DNA from: Cyanophora paradoxa
Lineage: Eukaryota > Glaucocystophyceae > Cyanophorales > Cyanophoraceae
Length of the DNA stretch: 64,000 nt
Assembly: GCA_004431415.1 (NCBI GenBank)
Contig: QPMI01000468.1
Coordinates: 85,641-149,640 of the forward strand
Direction: 5' to 3'
In this document: positions 33,075-43,724 of the stretch, piece after piece
Numbering within the stretch: the first letter of the stretch is position 1
How the letters are laid out: each line of letters starts with the position of its first letter
Notes under the pieces: generated by a model
Told to the model about the DNA's origin: nothing
What the model saw: the letters and a program-made list of their open reading frames with translations, nothing else
Database searches by the model: none
Position numbers and translations under genes: made by a program

Positions 33075-35445
33075 ATGCCCTCGCGAGCTTCGCCGCAAAA
33101 AATGTCTCCCGAGGTACTCGCGTCGGCTTCCGTCGCACCTTCCTTTCGAAGCAAATGACCCCACGCGCCACAGGAGCACCTCCGCGCGTGCGCCCGCTTC
33201 CTGCAGCGCCACGCGGATCTCGCGGCGTTCGAGCCCATCGGTGCGCGCACGCGACCCGCCGGCCGCGTCGATCGGAGCTGACGCGGGCGCAGACATGCTG
33301 CTCGAGGACGCGGCGTGGCGGCCGCCGCCGGAGTGGGAGCGATTCCTCGACGGGCTCCCGCTCGGCGCGATCCAGCGGCTCCCGGTCGCCGACCTGCAGA
33401 CCGAGCTGCGGCGGGCGCCGGAGACGCTGCGCGCCTTCGTCGGCGACGCGCGGGCGCTGGCGCTGCCGCGGGCGCCGCTGCGGGACCCGGCGATCAGCCA
33501 GCGGCGGCACGCGGAGCTGGCGCAGCGGCTGCTGCGGCGGACGGCGCAGAAGAAGGGATACGAGGCGCTCGAGATGGCCGAGATGGTCCACGAGGTCTCC
33601 CTCGACGTCAACACCAGCACCGTCATCGACGTCGGGTGCGGCGCCCGCGCCCGCCAGCTCCGATCCGCGGCGCGCGCCGCGGCCTCGGCCCGGGCCGGGC
33701 TGGGCGGCGGCCGACGCGGGCGGGCGCGCGGGCGGGCGCAGGGCCGGGCAGGGCTGCCTCGCGCAAGTGCTGGCGGGGCTCTACGGCCTCAACGTCATCG
33801 CTGTGGAGGCGAACGCGGCGCACACCGAACGGCGCGCCCCGGTCCCCGCCCGCCTCGGCCTCGGCCCCGGCCTCGGCCTCGGCCCCCGCTGACACGCACG
33901 GCAGGCTGCGCGAGCGTGTGGCGCGGGTGCCGGAGAGCCCGCCGGGCCCCGGGGAGGAGGGCGAGGGCGACGTGGGGGCCGTCTACTCGCGGACCCTGAC
34001 GGTGGACGCCGCGACGGGCGAGGAGGCGCTCTGGGCGGCCGCGGGGGACGCGGTGCCGGGCCGCCGCGCCGTCCTCACGGCCCTGCACGGCTGCGGCGAC
34101 CTCGTGTCGAACCTCCTGCGCCTCTACGCCCGCTCGCCCTCCATCCGCGGTGCCGTCCTCGTCGGCTGGTGCGCCCGCGCGGCCGCCCCGGCCGCCCGCT
34201 CGCGGCCGGACTTAAGCTTTAGAACCTGCTTGGATAACATCCCGCCAAATTGAAGCGAGCCGTCGTGCAATTAATCGTACGCCGGCGGCGCCGCGCCCGC
34301 GCGCAGCTGCTACCAGAAGCTGACCGAGGAGGGCTGCACGTCTGACCCGCGCGAGAACGGTGCGCGGGCGGGCCGGCGCCGGCCGCGGGGCGCTGATTTA
34401 CCCCCCTGCAGCGGTGCGGAGGCCCGAGGCGGCGCGCGAGGCGTGCGGCCTGCCGCTCAGCAGCGCGGCGCGGGAGGAGGGGTACCGCATGGGCTGGCCC
34501 GCCCGCAACCTCGCCGTCAAGAGGTGGCGGCGCCCCCGACCCACGCCACGCCCCGCGCCGCCCGTCTCAGGGGCGGGGCGGGGCAGCCCGGAGCGGTTCG
34601 CGGCGGAGGCGGGGGAGTCGTTCGCCCAAGGAGCCCTCTTCGATTCGTACCGGGCCGCCCTGCAGCCCCTCCTCGCCGCACACTGCGCCCACCTGCCCCC
34701 GCGGGTACGCCCCGCTCCCGCCCCCGCCCCCGCCCCGCCCTCTGAGCCCTGATCCGAGCTTCGACTCTGGCAGGATCGGGTGATCGGGAAGCTCCCGAAG
34801 GGGCAGCTGGGCGGCTTCCCGGAGTACGCCAGCGCGGTCCGTGCTTCCTCCGCCCTCCATCCCTCCGCCTCGCCTTCGCGCGGGCCGACCGCCCCCGGCG
34901 GCAGGCGCTGGGGCGGCTCGACCCTGCGAAGCGCGGGGCGGCAGTCGAGGCCCTCATACAGTGCGCGCCCTTCCGCGGCCGTCCGCCCGCCCGCCCGCTC
35001 CGCCCTCCGACGCCGCGCCGCGGGCAGGGACCCCGAGCCCCTCGCCGCGGCGGGGGCGTGGGCGCCGTGGATGCCGGCCCGCGTCGCCTGGCTCCACGCC
35101 CTCCGCGCCGTCCTCGTGCGCTCCGGGCGCTGAGCGGCGCGGGGCGCCGTCGACTGAGCGTCGGGCGGCAGGCGCCCGTGCTGGAGACGTACGTGCTCCT
35201 GGATCGCCTCTGCTTCGCGCGGGAGGCGGTGCCGGGCTCGGACTGCAGCCTGGTGCCCCTCTTCGACGCCCGCCTCTCCCCGCGCAACGTCGCCCTCGTC
35301 CTCGCCCGCCGCGTCCGCCCCCGCCCCGCCCCGCCGCCGGCCTGGCATGGCCCGTCCCGCCGACGAAGCGGGGGCGGGGCGGCAGCCGGCGGAGGGCGAC
35401 GAGTTCGACGAGGCCGTCACTGTCGACATCGACGCCTATTTCTGA
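33075..35445 (+). CDS. METTL25: METTL25/RRNAD1-like methyltransferase
   Basis: ATG at 33075 ([13 protein letters not shown], second Met at 33102) joins through an intron GTACTCG...CGCCACAG to [16 protein letters not shown]. Then come [40 protein letters not shown] (SAM-binding Rossmann motifs I and II), [19 protein letters not shown] and [11 protein letters not shown]. The D-V-G-C-G-KG and L-H-x-CGDL...GCCYxxL pattern is specific to the METTL25/RRNAD1 family. Later exons give [52 protein letters not shown] and [15 protein letters not shown]-stop (TGA 35443-35445). Most introns follow GTGCG...CAG with CTGAC near the 3' end. The family is nominally an rRNA/RNA or protein methyltransferase; its substrate is poorly defined. 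Confidence 0.83.
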
Positions 35446-35705
35446 CACGGCCCGGCGCCCCGGCCGTGCGCTCCGCGCGCGAATCGCGCGCCGCCGCGCG
35501 CGGCGCTGTATCGGCTTGGGTTTATGATGATTTATGATCGCGCCACTATGTTCTTTAATTTATGACGTGCCATCGAGCTCCGAAGACGGGGCGGGCCGGC
35601 GCGGGTTCTCGTGGGGCGTTGCAGTTGGGCCGAAACCTCCTACCGGTACCCAGCTGCAGGCCAGTCATCGAACAGCCCATAAGCTCGACTCACACAGCCG
35701 CCGCC

Positions 35706-36042
35706 ATGTCGGACCACTCCGCTCGCGATACCTGCGACGTTTCCATCCAGCAGGCGCCGATTTGCGACCCCCCGCACTGCCGGACTCTTGTTCCGTGGGC
35801 CAACAAGGCGAGCCTCGCCTACTTCCGCAGGTCGCTTCTCGACGAGTCCCAGCAGGTTCGAAATCCTTCCCAGCGCTGCGCCGCGGCGTCTGAATGCGCC
35901 GGCGCAGGACGTGGAGGAGGTCTCCGCGGCACTTACTTGTGACGCGCTTGCCGTCGAGTCCGGCGCGGCCGCGGGCGACGCCGATCTGCTGGTCGACTGC
36001 GCCGAGCTCGAAATCGAGGAGGTGGAGCTCGCTTTCCTGTAA
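35706..36042 (+). CDS. Small two-exon protein of unknown function
   Basis: ATG at 35706 gives MSDHSARDTCDVSIQQAPIC followed by ...LVPWANKASLAYFRRSLLDESQ. An intron (GTTCGAAATC...GCCGGCGCAG, about 35855-35908) joins it to DVEEVSAALTCDALAVES and an acidic end LEIEEVELAFL, TAA at 36040-36042. The product is about 95 residues, with no signal peptide, membrane segment or known domain. Four cysteines occur in the first half (positions about 9, 20, 25, 29 of the protein). Supported by an in-frame canonical intron and protein-like composition, but no family is recognised. Confidence 0.5.
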
Positions 36043-36537
36043 GCCCAGCGCGGCGTTTTCCTGTTGGCGTGGTGGGCCCTGGCCTCTCGCGAGCCCAGCC
36101 TAGGGGGCGGCCCCGAGCCCTGGGGCGGCCTCGGTTCCTTATTTGAAGTTATAATATGCAATAATTAGGTGAAAGCGACCCCGCCGAGCCCGCCGCGCAT
36201 TTAACAGCCGAAGCGGCTTAAAGAGCCGTGACGTCGACGTCGCCCGCGGCACGAGTGTACATGTGCGCAACGGAGGGAAAGCACGTCGAAAGACATAAAT
36301 AGCACATTCCGGATTTCGGAAACCTTTTTGTCGGCCGTGGGCGACCGAGCCGGGTCTGTTCGGCCACTGGAGCTCCCAGCTGCAAATGCAGCATGCACAT
36401 CCCCGACCGGAGCCTTGACCCGCGAGTAACCCGATACAAAGATGCTGCTGTCCTATTTTCAAACATTATGATGGCTAGGGGAAACAAACGCTTCGACTGA
36501 GGGGCTAGAGGCGACCCGCGGGCGCGGGGCGAGGTGC
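36043..36537. other. Spacer between convergent genes
   Basis: 3' regions of the small gene (+) and the OSCP gene (-). AT-richer, no recognisable coding frame. TTAGGTGAAAGCG at 36165-36177 resembles part of the introner arm (TTAGGTGAAAGGG) but nothing around it supports a full copy. Confidence 0.4.
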
Positions 36538-37923
36538 CTACAGCAGGTCTGCGGCGCGGCGGCGTCAGCCGAGCCAAGAGGGAGAGCGGGAAGGAGAGGA
36601 ATGAGGGCGGACCGACGACGCCCTCGAGCCAGACACGGAGCTTCTGGAGCTCGGTCGAGACGGAGAGGTCCAGCCGCTGGTTGCCGATCTGCACGACCAG
36701 GCCCCCGATGAGGCTCGCGTCGACCTGCACGCGGCCAGGCACGGTCAGCGGCGGTTTCCCCGGGGCGGGCGCGACAAGGAGGGCGGGGCGGGGCGGGGCG
36801 GGGCGGGGCGCACGGCCGACTCGATGCGGAAGGCCTGCCCGCCGAGCAGCTCCTTGAAGTTGCTCTCGATGACGCGCTTCACGGCGTCGTCCATCGGCTG
36901 CGCGCGCGCGCGGCCCCGCGTGAGACCAGCGGCGGAGGGAGGGAGGTCAACGGCGGTCTAGCGGCGGTCGGGCACGGAGGAGATGGTGGGGCAAGGAGCG
37001 GGAAGAGGAAACGAAAACGTCGCCGGCTTCGGGCCCAGGGTCTCTAAGAGCGGAAAGCCTCCTGAACAGTTCCTGCGCCGGCGCACCTTGGCGGTCGTGA
37101 CGACGATTTCGATCTCGCCCTTCTCGGCCTTCGCCACGGCGTTGAAGGTGTCAATAACCTGGAGCGCAATATCCAGGCGCCCGGACGACGCGACGACGCC
37201 TGCAAGCCCGATAAGGACCACGAATGACTACGGGGCAAAAGCCGGGACGCACTGAGGAAGGACGCGGTCACGGGGTTGAACTTCTCGGAGAGCTTCGCCA
37301 GGTCATTCTTCTTCTGCTGGCGGGTGATGGTGGGGTCCTCGAGGTAGCGGGCGAGCTTGGCGTTGGACTTCACGGCAGCGGCGAAGGCTGCGAGGTCCTT
37401 GGTGACCTGCCGGGCGGGCGCGGCGTTTAGCTGCGGCACTGTCGTCAACGCCGACGCCTGGCGGACCGCATCGATAGCCTTCTGCTTCTCTGCCGCAGAA
37501 CGAAGAGCCTGCGCATAGCGAGCAGCCGCGCCGTACTGCTTCATCGAGCCCTGCCGGCGCGCACGGCTTGGCCCGCGGCGGCACGCGAGCTGCGGGGCAG
37601 GCGAACCGACGCCAGCTTCGCATCCTTAGGGATCTTGAACTTGCTGGTGTCAGACATGGGCGTGATGATGCGCTTCTTGATCAGCTCGCGCATGTTGTCC
37701 TGCGTGATCCGGTGAGACTGGTTCCCCGACATCGCGCGGCGCTCATGCGGCGAGGACTCACCGCAACCTGATCGAAGGACTCCGGCGCGGTGGCCATGCC
37801 CTGGGCGAGTAGCGTCAGCCGAGGGTCGGCGCCCCGAAAGAGCACCCGAGCGGGCAGAAAGGCCCGCCCTATCGCCTAAGCAACCCGGCGAACCCGGCGG
37901 AGGATCTTCGCGACGCCGGCCAT
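36538..37923 (-). CDS. ATP5PO: Mitochondrial F1Fo ATP synthase OSCP (delta-type) subunit
   Basis: Peripheral-stalk subunit that links F1 to the b-subunit stator in the mitochondrial inner membrane. ATG at 37923-37921 gives MAGVAKILRRVRR, an Arg-rich amphipathic start like a mitochondrial presequence. The OSCP core reads MKQYGAAARYAQALRSAAEK, KLARYLEDPTITRQQKKND, LSEKFNPVTASFL, VVLIGLAGVVASSGRLDIAL, EIEIVVTTAK and RVQVDASLIGGLVVQIGNQ, LDLSVSTELQKLRVWLEGVV-DLL. The signature 'D-xSL-IGGLVVxIG-x-LDxSV' is clear. TAG ends at 36538. Between presequence and core, exons encode ATAPESFDQVA and DNMRELIKKRIITPMSDTSK, giving a longer N-terminus than usual; the exact splice into the core (proposed intron GTTCGCC...GGCAG) is inferred. 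Divergent from the golgin gene with about 200 bp between starts. Confidence 0.85.
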
Positions 37924-38127
37924 CTTCTCCGTTCCCGAACTGTGGCTACCCCTCCGCCGACCCCACCCCCCCCCTTGAGACGCGCTTCGCGCGTGGACTC
38001 GCTGGGAGCACCAAGGCGCCTCGAAGCTTGTCACACGAGTGCACGTAAGCGAGCCCGCCCAGCGCTGACACTGCCTGCCGCCGAACCGCCCGCAGACGCA
38101 CACGCCCTGCCGACGCCGACGCCCTGA
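37924..38127. promoter_or_regulatory. Short divergent promoter region between OSCP and golgin genes
   Basis: Only 204 bases separate the two start codons. The stretch contains a C-rich run (about 37960-37976) but no TATA box was recognised. The location implies a bidirectional promoter; this is inference from gene orientation. Confidence 0.45.
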
Positions 38128-41100
38128 TGTTCGGAAAGCTCGCCTCCATCTCGAAGGCGGTCGGCCAGGTGCATCTGCCGCGCACAGGATGGTTTAGCTG
38201 GAATGACATGTCCCATCGAATTGCAGATTACGAAAGACGTGTTAGCCGACGAGCCAGACGAGGATGAGCTGTCCGACCTCGAGCGCGAGGAGCAGCAGAA
38301 GCCTTCGAAGCCCGCGCCGGCAGCGCCGGGTTCCGTCGGGGCCGAGCAGAACAGGAGCGAAACTTCGGAGCTGAGGGAGCGCCTCCGCGCGTCGGAGGAG
38401 CATGTTCAAAAACTCAGCAGGGAGTATGGCAAGCTGCTCACTGAGAAGGAGGTGAGCCGGCGACGCGAGCCCGCCCGGACGCGCCAGCGCGGACACGCCG
38501 CCCGCGCAGCGCGAGATTACGGGGCTCAAGCAGGAGCGCGACAAGCTGAAGGAGCAGCGGGATCAGTCCGGCCGAGCAGTCGCCAGCAAGTCTCCGACGT
38601 CGGAAGGAGACTGGCAAACCGACAGCGCTCTCGCCAACGGGTGCAGGCGCGCCGCGGGGCGGCGGGCGGCGCTCCGCTGAGAGCTGCGCCGGCGCAGGCT
38701 GGAGTCGTCGCTGGAGGCGGCGGAGGCGGAGATCGACCGGCTGTCGAGCCTGCTGAGCAAGGCGGAGGAGGAGATCAAGCGGCTGCGGGAGGCCGCGGGG
38801 GACAGCGTCATCGTCCAGGAGCTCAAGGTGCTCGCGCCCGAGGAGGCGGCGCCGCCGGGGCGGCCCGGCGCTGAGCCAGGGCGCAGGCGCGGCTGGAGCG
38901 CGAGGCGGCGGAGCGGCAGAAGGAGGTTGACAGCCTCGCGGACCACTTCAGGGAGCAGCTCAAGCTCCACCAGGCCGCCTCCTCCCACAACCGTGCGCCC
39001 GCCCAAACACGCACGTCGTTGCGGGGCGGCGGGGCGGCCGAGCGGCGGGGGCGCAGAGGAGGCGGAGCTGGCGCGGCTGGAGGCGGAGGACGCGAAGAAC
39101 AGGCAGGTCATCGGCGAGCTGCGCGAGGAGCTCGAGCGCCTCAGGGGCGAGCTCGAGGGCCGCGACAAGGTCCGCCGCGCCGCGCCGCGCCGCGCTGTGC
39201 CCGGCGGCGTCGCCGACGGCCGGCGCGGGGCGCAGGCGCACGTGGCGCTGGAGCGGAAGCTGGCGGACGAGGAGGAGCGCGTGCGCCGCCTCAAGCAGGT
39301 CCGCCCCGCCCGCCCTTCGCCGGGACACGAGCCGGCCCCGAGCCGGCCCCGCAGCAACTGGACATCGCGTGCTCGGCTGCGCCGGGCGGCGGGGCGGCGT
39401 CGGGCTCGGGCGGGGCGGCGCCGAAGGAGGCGACGGCGGGCTGGGAGGCGCTGCGGCAGCTGCTGGAGCCGGCGTTCCCGCAGCTGATGCGCCCCGCCGG
39501 CGGCTCGGTCAGCGAGGAGGCGGAGGCGCTCGGCATCTCGCCCCTCGTCCTCACCATCGAGCGCATCAAGGGTCCGCCGCCCCGCCCGCCACGCCCCGCC
39601 CGCCCACCGCCCGGGGCGCGCGCCGAGGGGGCCGGGGCGGCGCAGCGACGGTGCAGCACGCGGTGATGGAGCGTGAGGGTTTCGAGGAGGAGAAGGGCCG
39701 CTGGAACGAGGAGGCGCACCAGTGGCAGGCCGAGGTCGACCGCCTGAACGAGACCGCCGAGGGGGCCCGCAAGGAGCTCGACAAGGCGAAGCAGGAGGCG
39801 GAGCGGGCCCGGCAGGAGGCCGAGCGCGCCCGCGCCGCCGCCGACTCGGAGGCCGACAAGGAGCGCAGCGCGGCCGAGGTCGAGGTCGAGCGGCTCAGGT
39901 GAGGCCCGCCCCGCCGCGCGCCCGCGGGCCGCGCCGACGGCCGGGGCGCAGGGGCCGCGAGCGGGAGCTGCAGGCGCACGTCGAGGCGCTGCAGGTCCGC
40001 CCGGCCCCTCCCGCCCCCGCGCTTGGCTGAGTCATCGGCAGCTGCAGCTGCAGTCCGCGAGCGCCGCGCCGGCGGAGGGCGCCGGCGGCCGTGACGCGGC
40101 GCTAGCGAAGGCGCAGGAGGGTGCGCCGGGGCGGGCGGGCGCGGGGGCGGGCGGGGGCGGCGGGCGGCTGAGCTGGCGGGCGGACGGCGGGCGGCAGACG
40201 TGCGGCGGCTGCTGTCGGCGAAGGGCGAGCTGGAGGCGGCGAACGCGGAGCTGCAGGACGAGGTGCAGAAGCTGCAGGCGGAGGTCCGACGCGTGGCCGG
40301 CATGGGCGCCGAGGAGGGCGGGGCCCGGGACCCGAGGCCGAGGCCCACCTCCGCGCCGAGGTACGAGCGCGGCGCGGCGCGGCGCGCCGCGGGCGGACAG
40401 CGAGCGGCCGGGCCTGCGCAGCTGCAGGCGGCGACGGAGCGGGCGGGGAAGCAGGGGCGGGCGCTGGAGCGGCTGCAGGCGGACCTGGTGGATAAGGACC
40501 GGCAGCTCGAGCAGATGGCGGTCGAGTCGCAGGAGCGCGACGCCCGCCTCGCCGACCTCGAGAAGCTGTGCGCCCAGGCCCCGGCCCCGGCGTCGGCGCC
40601 CGCGCCCGCGCCGCGTTCTTGGAGGAGGCCCCGCTGACCCTGCCTTCCTGCGGGGGGTACGGTAGGGTGGAGGTCAGCCGGGTGAAGGAGGAGGCGACGA
40701 GCGTGCAGGCGACGCGGACCATCAACCAGCTCCACTCGGACCTCGAGCGGCTCAAGGCCCGCCGGCCCCGCCCCGCCCTCTGTCTATCTAGCTAGCTTCC
40801 GCGCCGCCGGGCCGGGCCGGGCCAGACGCCGCCCGCAATCGCAGATCCAGTTCGCGGAGAAGGAAGCGGAGGCGGAGAGGAACGCGACGGCGGCGGCCAA
40901 CCTGCAGATGGTCCTCGACCAGTTCCAGCACGGTCCGCCCAGCCGCGCGCCTTAGCTCCGCCTCGCCGCACCGCGCCGCGCCGCTGAGGCCGGGGCAGAC
41001 CACGAGGAGGGCGTGAAGGCGGAGCTGAAGCGGCTGGGGAGCGCCCTGCAGGCGGCCCTCGACGAGGGCGAGCACGCACGCGCCCGCCACCGCGTCCGCC

Positions 41101-41905
41101 CCGCCCCGCCCCGCCCCGCCCGGAGCCTCCGCCTACGCCTACGCCTCTGCGCAGGAGGCGGCGGAGCGGGCGGAGACGGCCTCGTCGGAGGCGGCGGCGG
41201 TGCGGGTCGAGCTGGAGGCTCGCCAGGCAGAGGTCGTCACCCTCCGCGCCGAGGGTCCGCCCCGCCCCGCTTCGCTTCGCGGCCCGCGCCGCTCCGGGCC
41301 TGACGGACGGGCGGCGTGCAGCGGAGCGGATGCGGCGGGGGCTGGAGGAGGGGATGCGGCGGCTGAACACGAAGGAGACCGAGGCGGCGGAGCTCATCGA
41401 CCGGCGCCTCGTCAACAAGCTCGTCGTCTCCTACATCGGGTCCGCCCCCGGCGCCGCAGCGCCGGCGCGGCGCCCCCTCATTTCGCCGGGCCGGGTCGGG
41501 GCGCAGCGGGGACGGGAAGACCCAGCGGGACGTGCTCATGCTCATGGCCAAGATCCTGGGCTTCACGGATGCAGAGAAGGCCCGCCCGCGCCGCCCCCTC
41601 TGCCCTTGGCACGCCGCCTGACGCGCCAGGCGGGCGGGCGCAGGAGCGCGTGGGCCTGCTGCATCGGGACACCTGGTCCAGGCTCATCGGCTCCAAGGGC
41701 AAGGACGAGCTCGAGGTCGGGCCCCGCGCCCCCGACACGATCCCTTCTCCGTCTCCCTGATGCGTCTTTCCCTTAGAACGCGAACCTAGCGGACATGTGG
41801 GTCGAGTTCCTGCGGACGGAGGTGGACGAGGACGAGGCGGCCAAGGCCAACTCCAAGCAGCTGCAGAGCTCCAGCTCCTCCCGCTCCCTCGGGCCCGTCG
41901 GATGA
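38128..41905 (+). CDS. GRAB-domain golgin (GMAP-210 / plant GDAP1-like coiled-coil tether)
   Basis: ATG at 38128 gives MFGKLASISKAVGQ, joined across GTGCATC...AATTGCAG to ITKDVLADEPDEDELSDLE, like the amphipathic N-terminus and acidic start of plant golgin candidates. Long coiled-coil exons follow (LRERLRASEEHVQKLSREYG; EAEIDRLSSLLSKAEEEIK; ERQKEVDSLADHFREQLKLH; RAAADSEADKERSAAEVEVE). The C-terminal GRAB domain reads LIDRRLVNKLVVSYI, TQRDVLMLMAKILGFTDAEK and ERVGLLHRD, which in GMAP-210 and GDAP1 binds ARF1-GTP on Golgi membranes. It ends ANLADMWVEFLRTEVDEDEA...GPVG with TGA at 41903-41905. Introns are short and many. Inferred role: Golgi vesicle tether; the coiled-coil middle exons cannot be bounded exactly. 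Confidence 0.78.
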
Positions 41906-42142
41906 CGCGGCCCGCCCGCCCGCGCGCTCGCGCGCCCGCCCTCGCTAGCTAGACCCCTCTGTAGGCGGCACCCTTGCCCCAGCCCCGTTTCCCTCCCTTC
42001 TTCTCTCAAACGAGCAGATCCCAGTGCGCCCGCCCGAGCGTGCCCCGCAAAAGCGCCGTGGGCCGCTCTCCTGCGCAAGCCTCGAGGCCCGCGCGCGGCT
42101 GCTGAGCGGATGCGCATTGAAAGCTGTACACGGGGGGCCCGG
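41906..42142. other. Spacer between convergent golgin and WTAP-like genes
   Basis: 237 bases shared by two 3' regions. No separate gene seen. Confidence 0.45.
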
Positions 42143-43475
42143 TCACGTGGCCATGGATTCGGGGTCGGCGGCCGCGGCGGCGGCGGCGGCTGGCGGCTCG
42201 GGGCTCGGGCCGGCGGGAATGCCGGCCTCGGCGAGCTTCTTGGAGAGCTCGGCGACCCTGCGTCGCTCCAAGTCAGGCGCGGGGGGGCGCCTGCGGCGGG
42301 GCTAATCAAGCTCCGGGGCGCGCCTCTCGCGGAGGACGGAGAGGGCGCGGCCGGCAAGGTCCCCCTCCCTGTCCAGCGCCTGCACCCGGCCCCGCCACGC
42401 GCCCCGCCAGTCAGAGGGCGCCCCGGGCCGGCGCGGCGCGCCCGCGCGCGCGCGCGCCCGCCCGCTCGCGCGCCTCGATTGTCTTGTTCGCCTCCTCGAG
42501 CGAGCGCTTGTACTCTCCCGAGACGCGCGTCTGCAGGGCCAGGCGCGCCTGCACAGGGCCGGGGGCGCTCGCTGCGCCCGGGACGGAGGGGGGAAGGACC
42601 CGGGGCGCAGCCCGCCGCACCTGCAAGTCGCGCATGGCGCCCTCCGAGAGCTTGCGTCCGAGCTCCTCGTTCTCGTCCGCGAGCGACCTGCGCCCGGGTC
42701 GGGGGGATTGGACGCTGCGCCCGCGGGGCGGCAGCTGCAGCGGGGGGCGCGCACTTGCACTTCGCGAGCAGCTGGCGGCCTGTCAAGCTGCCGGCCGGGC
42801 GTGAGAGGGGTGTGGGGGAGCGCGCCGGGCCCGGGGCCGGGGCGCACGAGTCCGGCTTGAAGTTGACAGCGTCCAGCTCATCCTTCGACTTACGCAGCTG
42901 CTCCTCCAGCTCCCGTATTCGCTCCTGCACTGCCGGGTGAGCTGAAACCACGGCTGCGCGCATACGGCCCGCACCCTCTGTCGCTTGAACTCGTCCTGTC
43001 GCGTGAGGCGCGGCGGAAGGGGCCGGGTCGAGGTCGGCGGCACGCGGAGAGGGGGGCGTGGGCGAAGCAACCACGCGCACCGCGAGGGGTTTGGGTATAT
43101 TATACGTGGACGGGTGCTTGATGGACGCCATGTCCTTCTTCAGGGCCTCGATCTCTGCCCCGCAGTTCAGTAGCCGCGGTCGACGTACAGCTTACCGCGT
43201 TCTTTAGCTTACCGCGTTCTTTAAGTACAACTTGGTAATAGATCGAGTAGCGGTCCGCAATAGCGCCCTCGTACGCGGCGCGCGCTGACGACGGACCTGG
43301 ATGGACGTGAGACGGGCTGCACGCGCGCGCGCTGGTCACACGAACTCATTCCCGGAAACAGCCTCCTCCACTCTTCGAGTTCGGACACGCTCGAGGAGCG
43401 CTCTGACGGCCCCGCCTCCTTCGAATTCCCCGCATCGTCGCCGCTGTCGTTCCCCGGCGCCGCGCTGTCGCTCAT
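42143..43475 (-). CDS. WTAP: WTAP/FIP37/Fl(2)d-like subunit of the m6A methyltransferase complex
   Basis: Minus-strand gene, ATG at 43475-43473 (MSDSAAPGNDSGDDAGNSKE). Exons read SELEEWRRLFPG, RYSIYYQVVLKERGKLKN, IEALKKDMASIK, DEFKRQR, VQERIRELEEQLRKSKDELD, AVNFKPDS, LTGRQLLAK, RSLADENEELGRKLSEG and LQARLALQTRVSGEYKRSLE. The stretch matches the conserved WTAP core (IKELEQKL...DELNAWKFTPDSQTGKKLMAKCRMLIQENQELGRQLSQG). The protein ends with an Ala/Pro-rich tail, VAELSKKLAEAGIPAGPSPE...DPESMAT, TGA at 42145-42143. WTAP is the coiled-coil dimer that anchors METTL3-METTL14 and nuclear speckle partners, so the organism very likely makes m6A in mRNA. The tail after the core is shorter than in animals, closer to plant FIP37. 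Confidence 0.85.
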
Positions 43476-43724
43476 CGAGCGTAGCCTAGCTTCGCGTGGG
43501 CTTTGCGCGCAAACGCGCTTGGATCGACGATGGCTAGTCGCAAGCGAGCAGCGAGCGACTCGGTACCCCGCGAGCAAGAGTTGTCTGAGTTGAAGTGGGC
43601 GAAAAGCGCGAAGCTAGGCGCGTCCCCGGCCCCCGAGCGTGATGCCGATGCGATATAATTGCAACATTACTGATGTGGACGGCCCTGCAGGCCAGGATCG
43701 AACAGTGCGCTCCAGCGGTCCGGC
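43476..43724. promoter_or_regulatory. Divergent region between WTAP-like and NTPCR genes
   Basis: Head-to-head genes separated by about 250 bases or less, depending on the NTPCR start. Contains GATGCGATATAATTGC around 43647-43661, an AT-rich stretch in otherwise GC-rich DNA that might be a core promoter element. Inferred from orientation. Confidence 0.3.
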
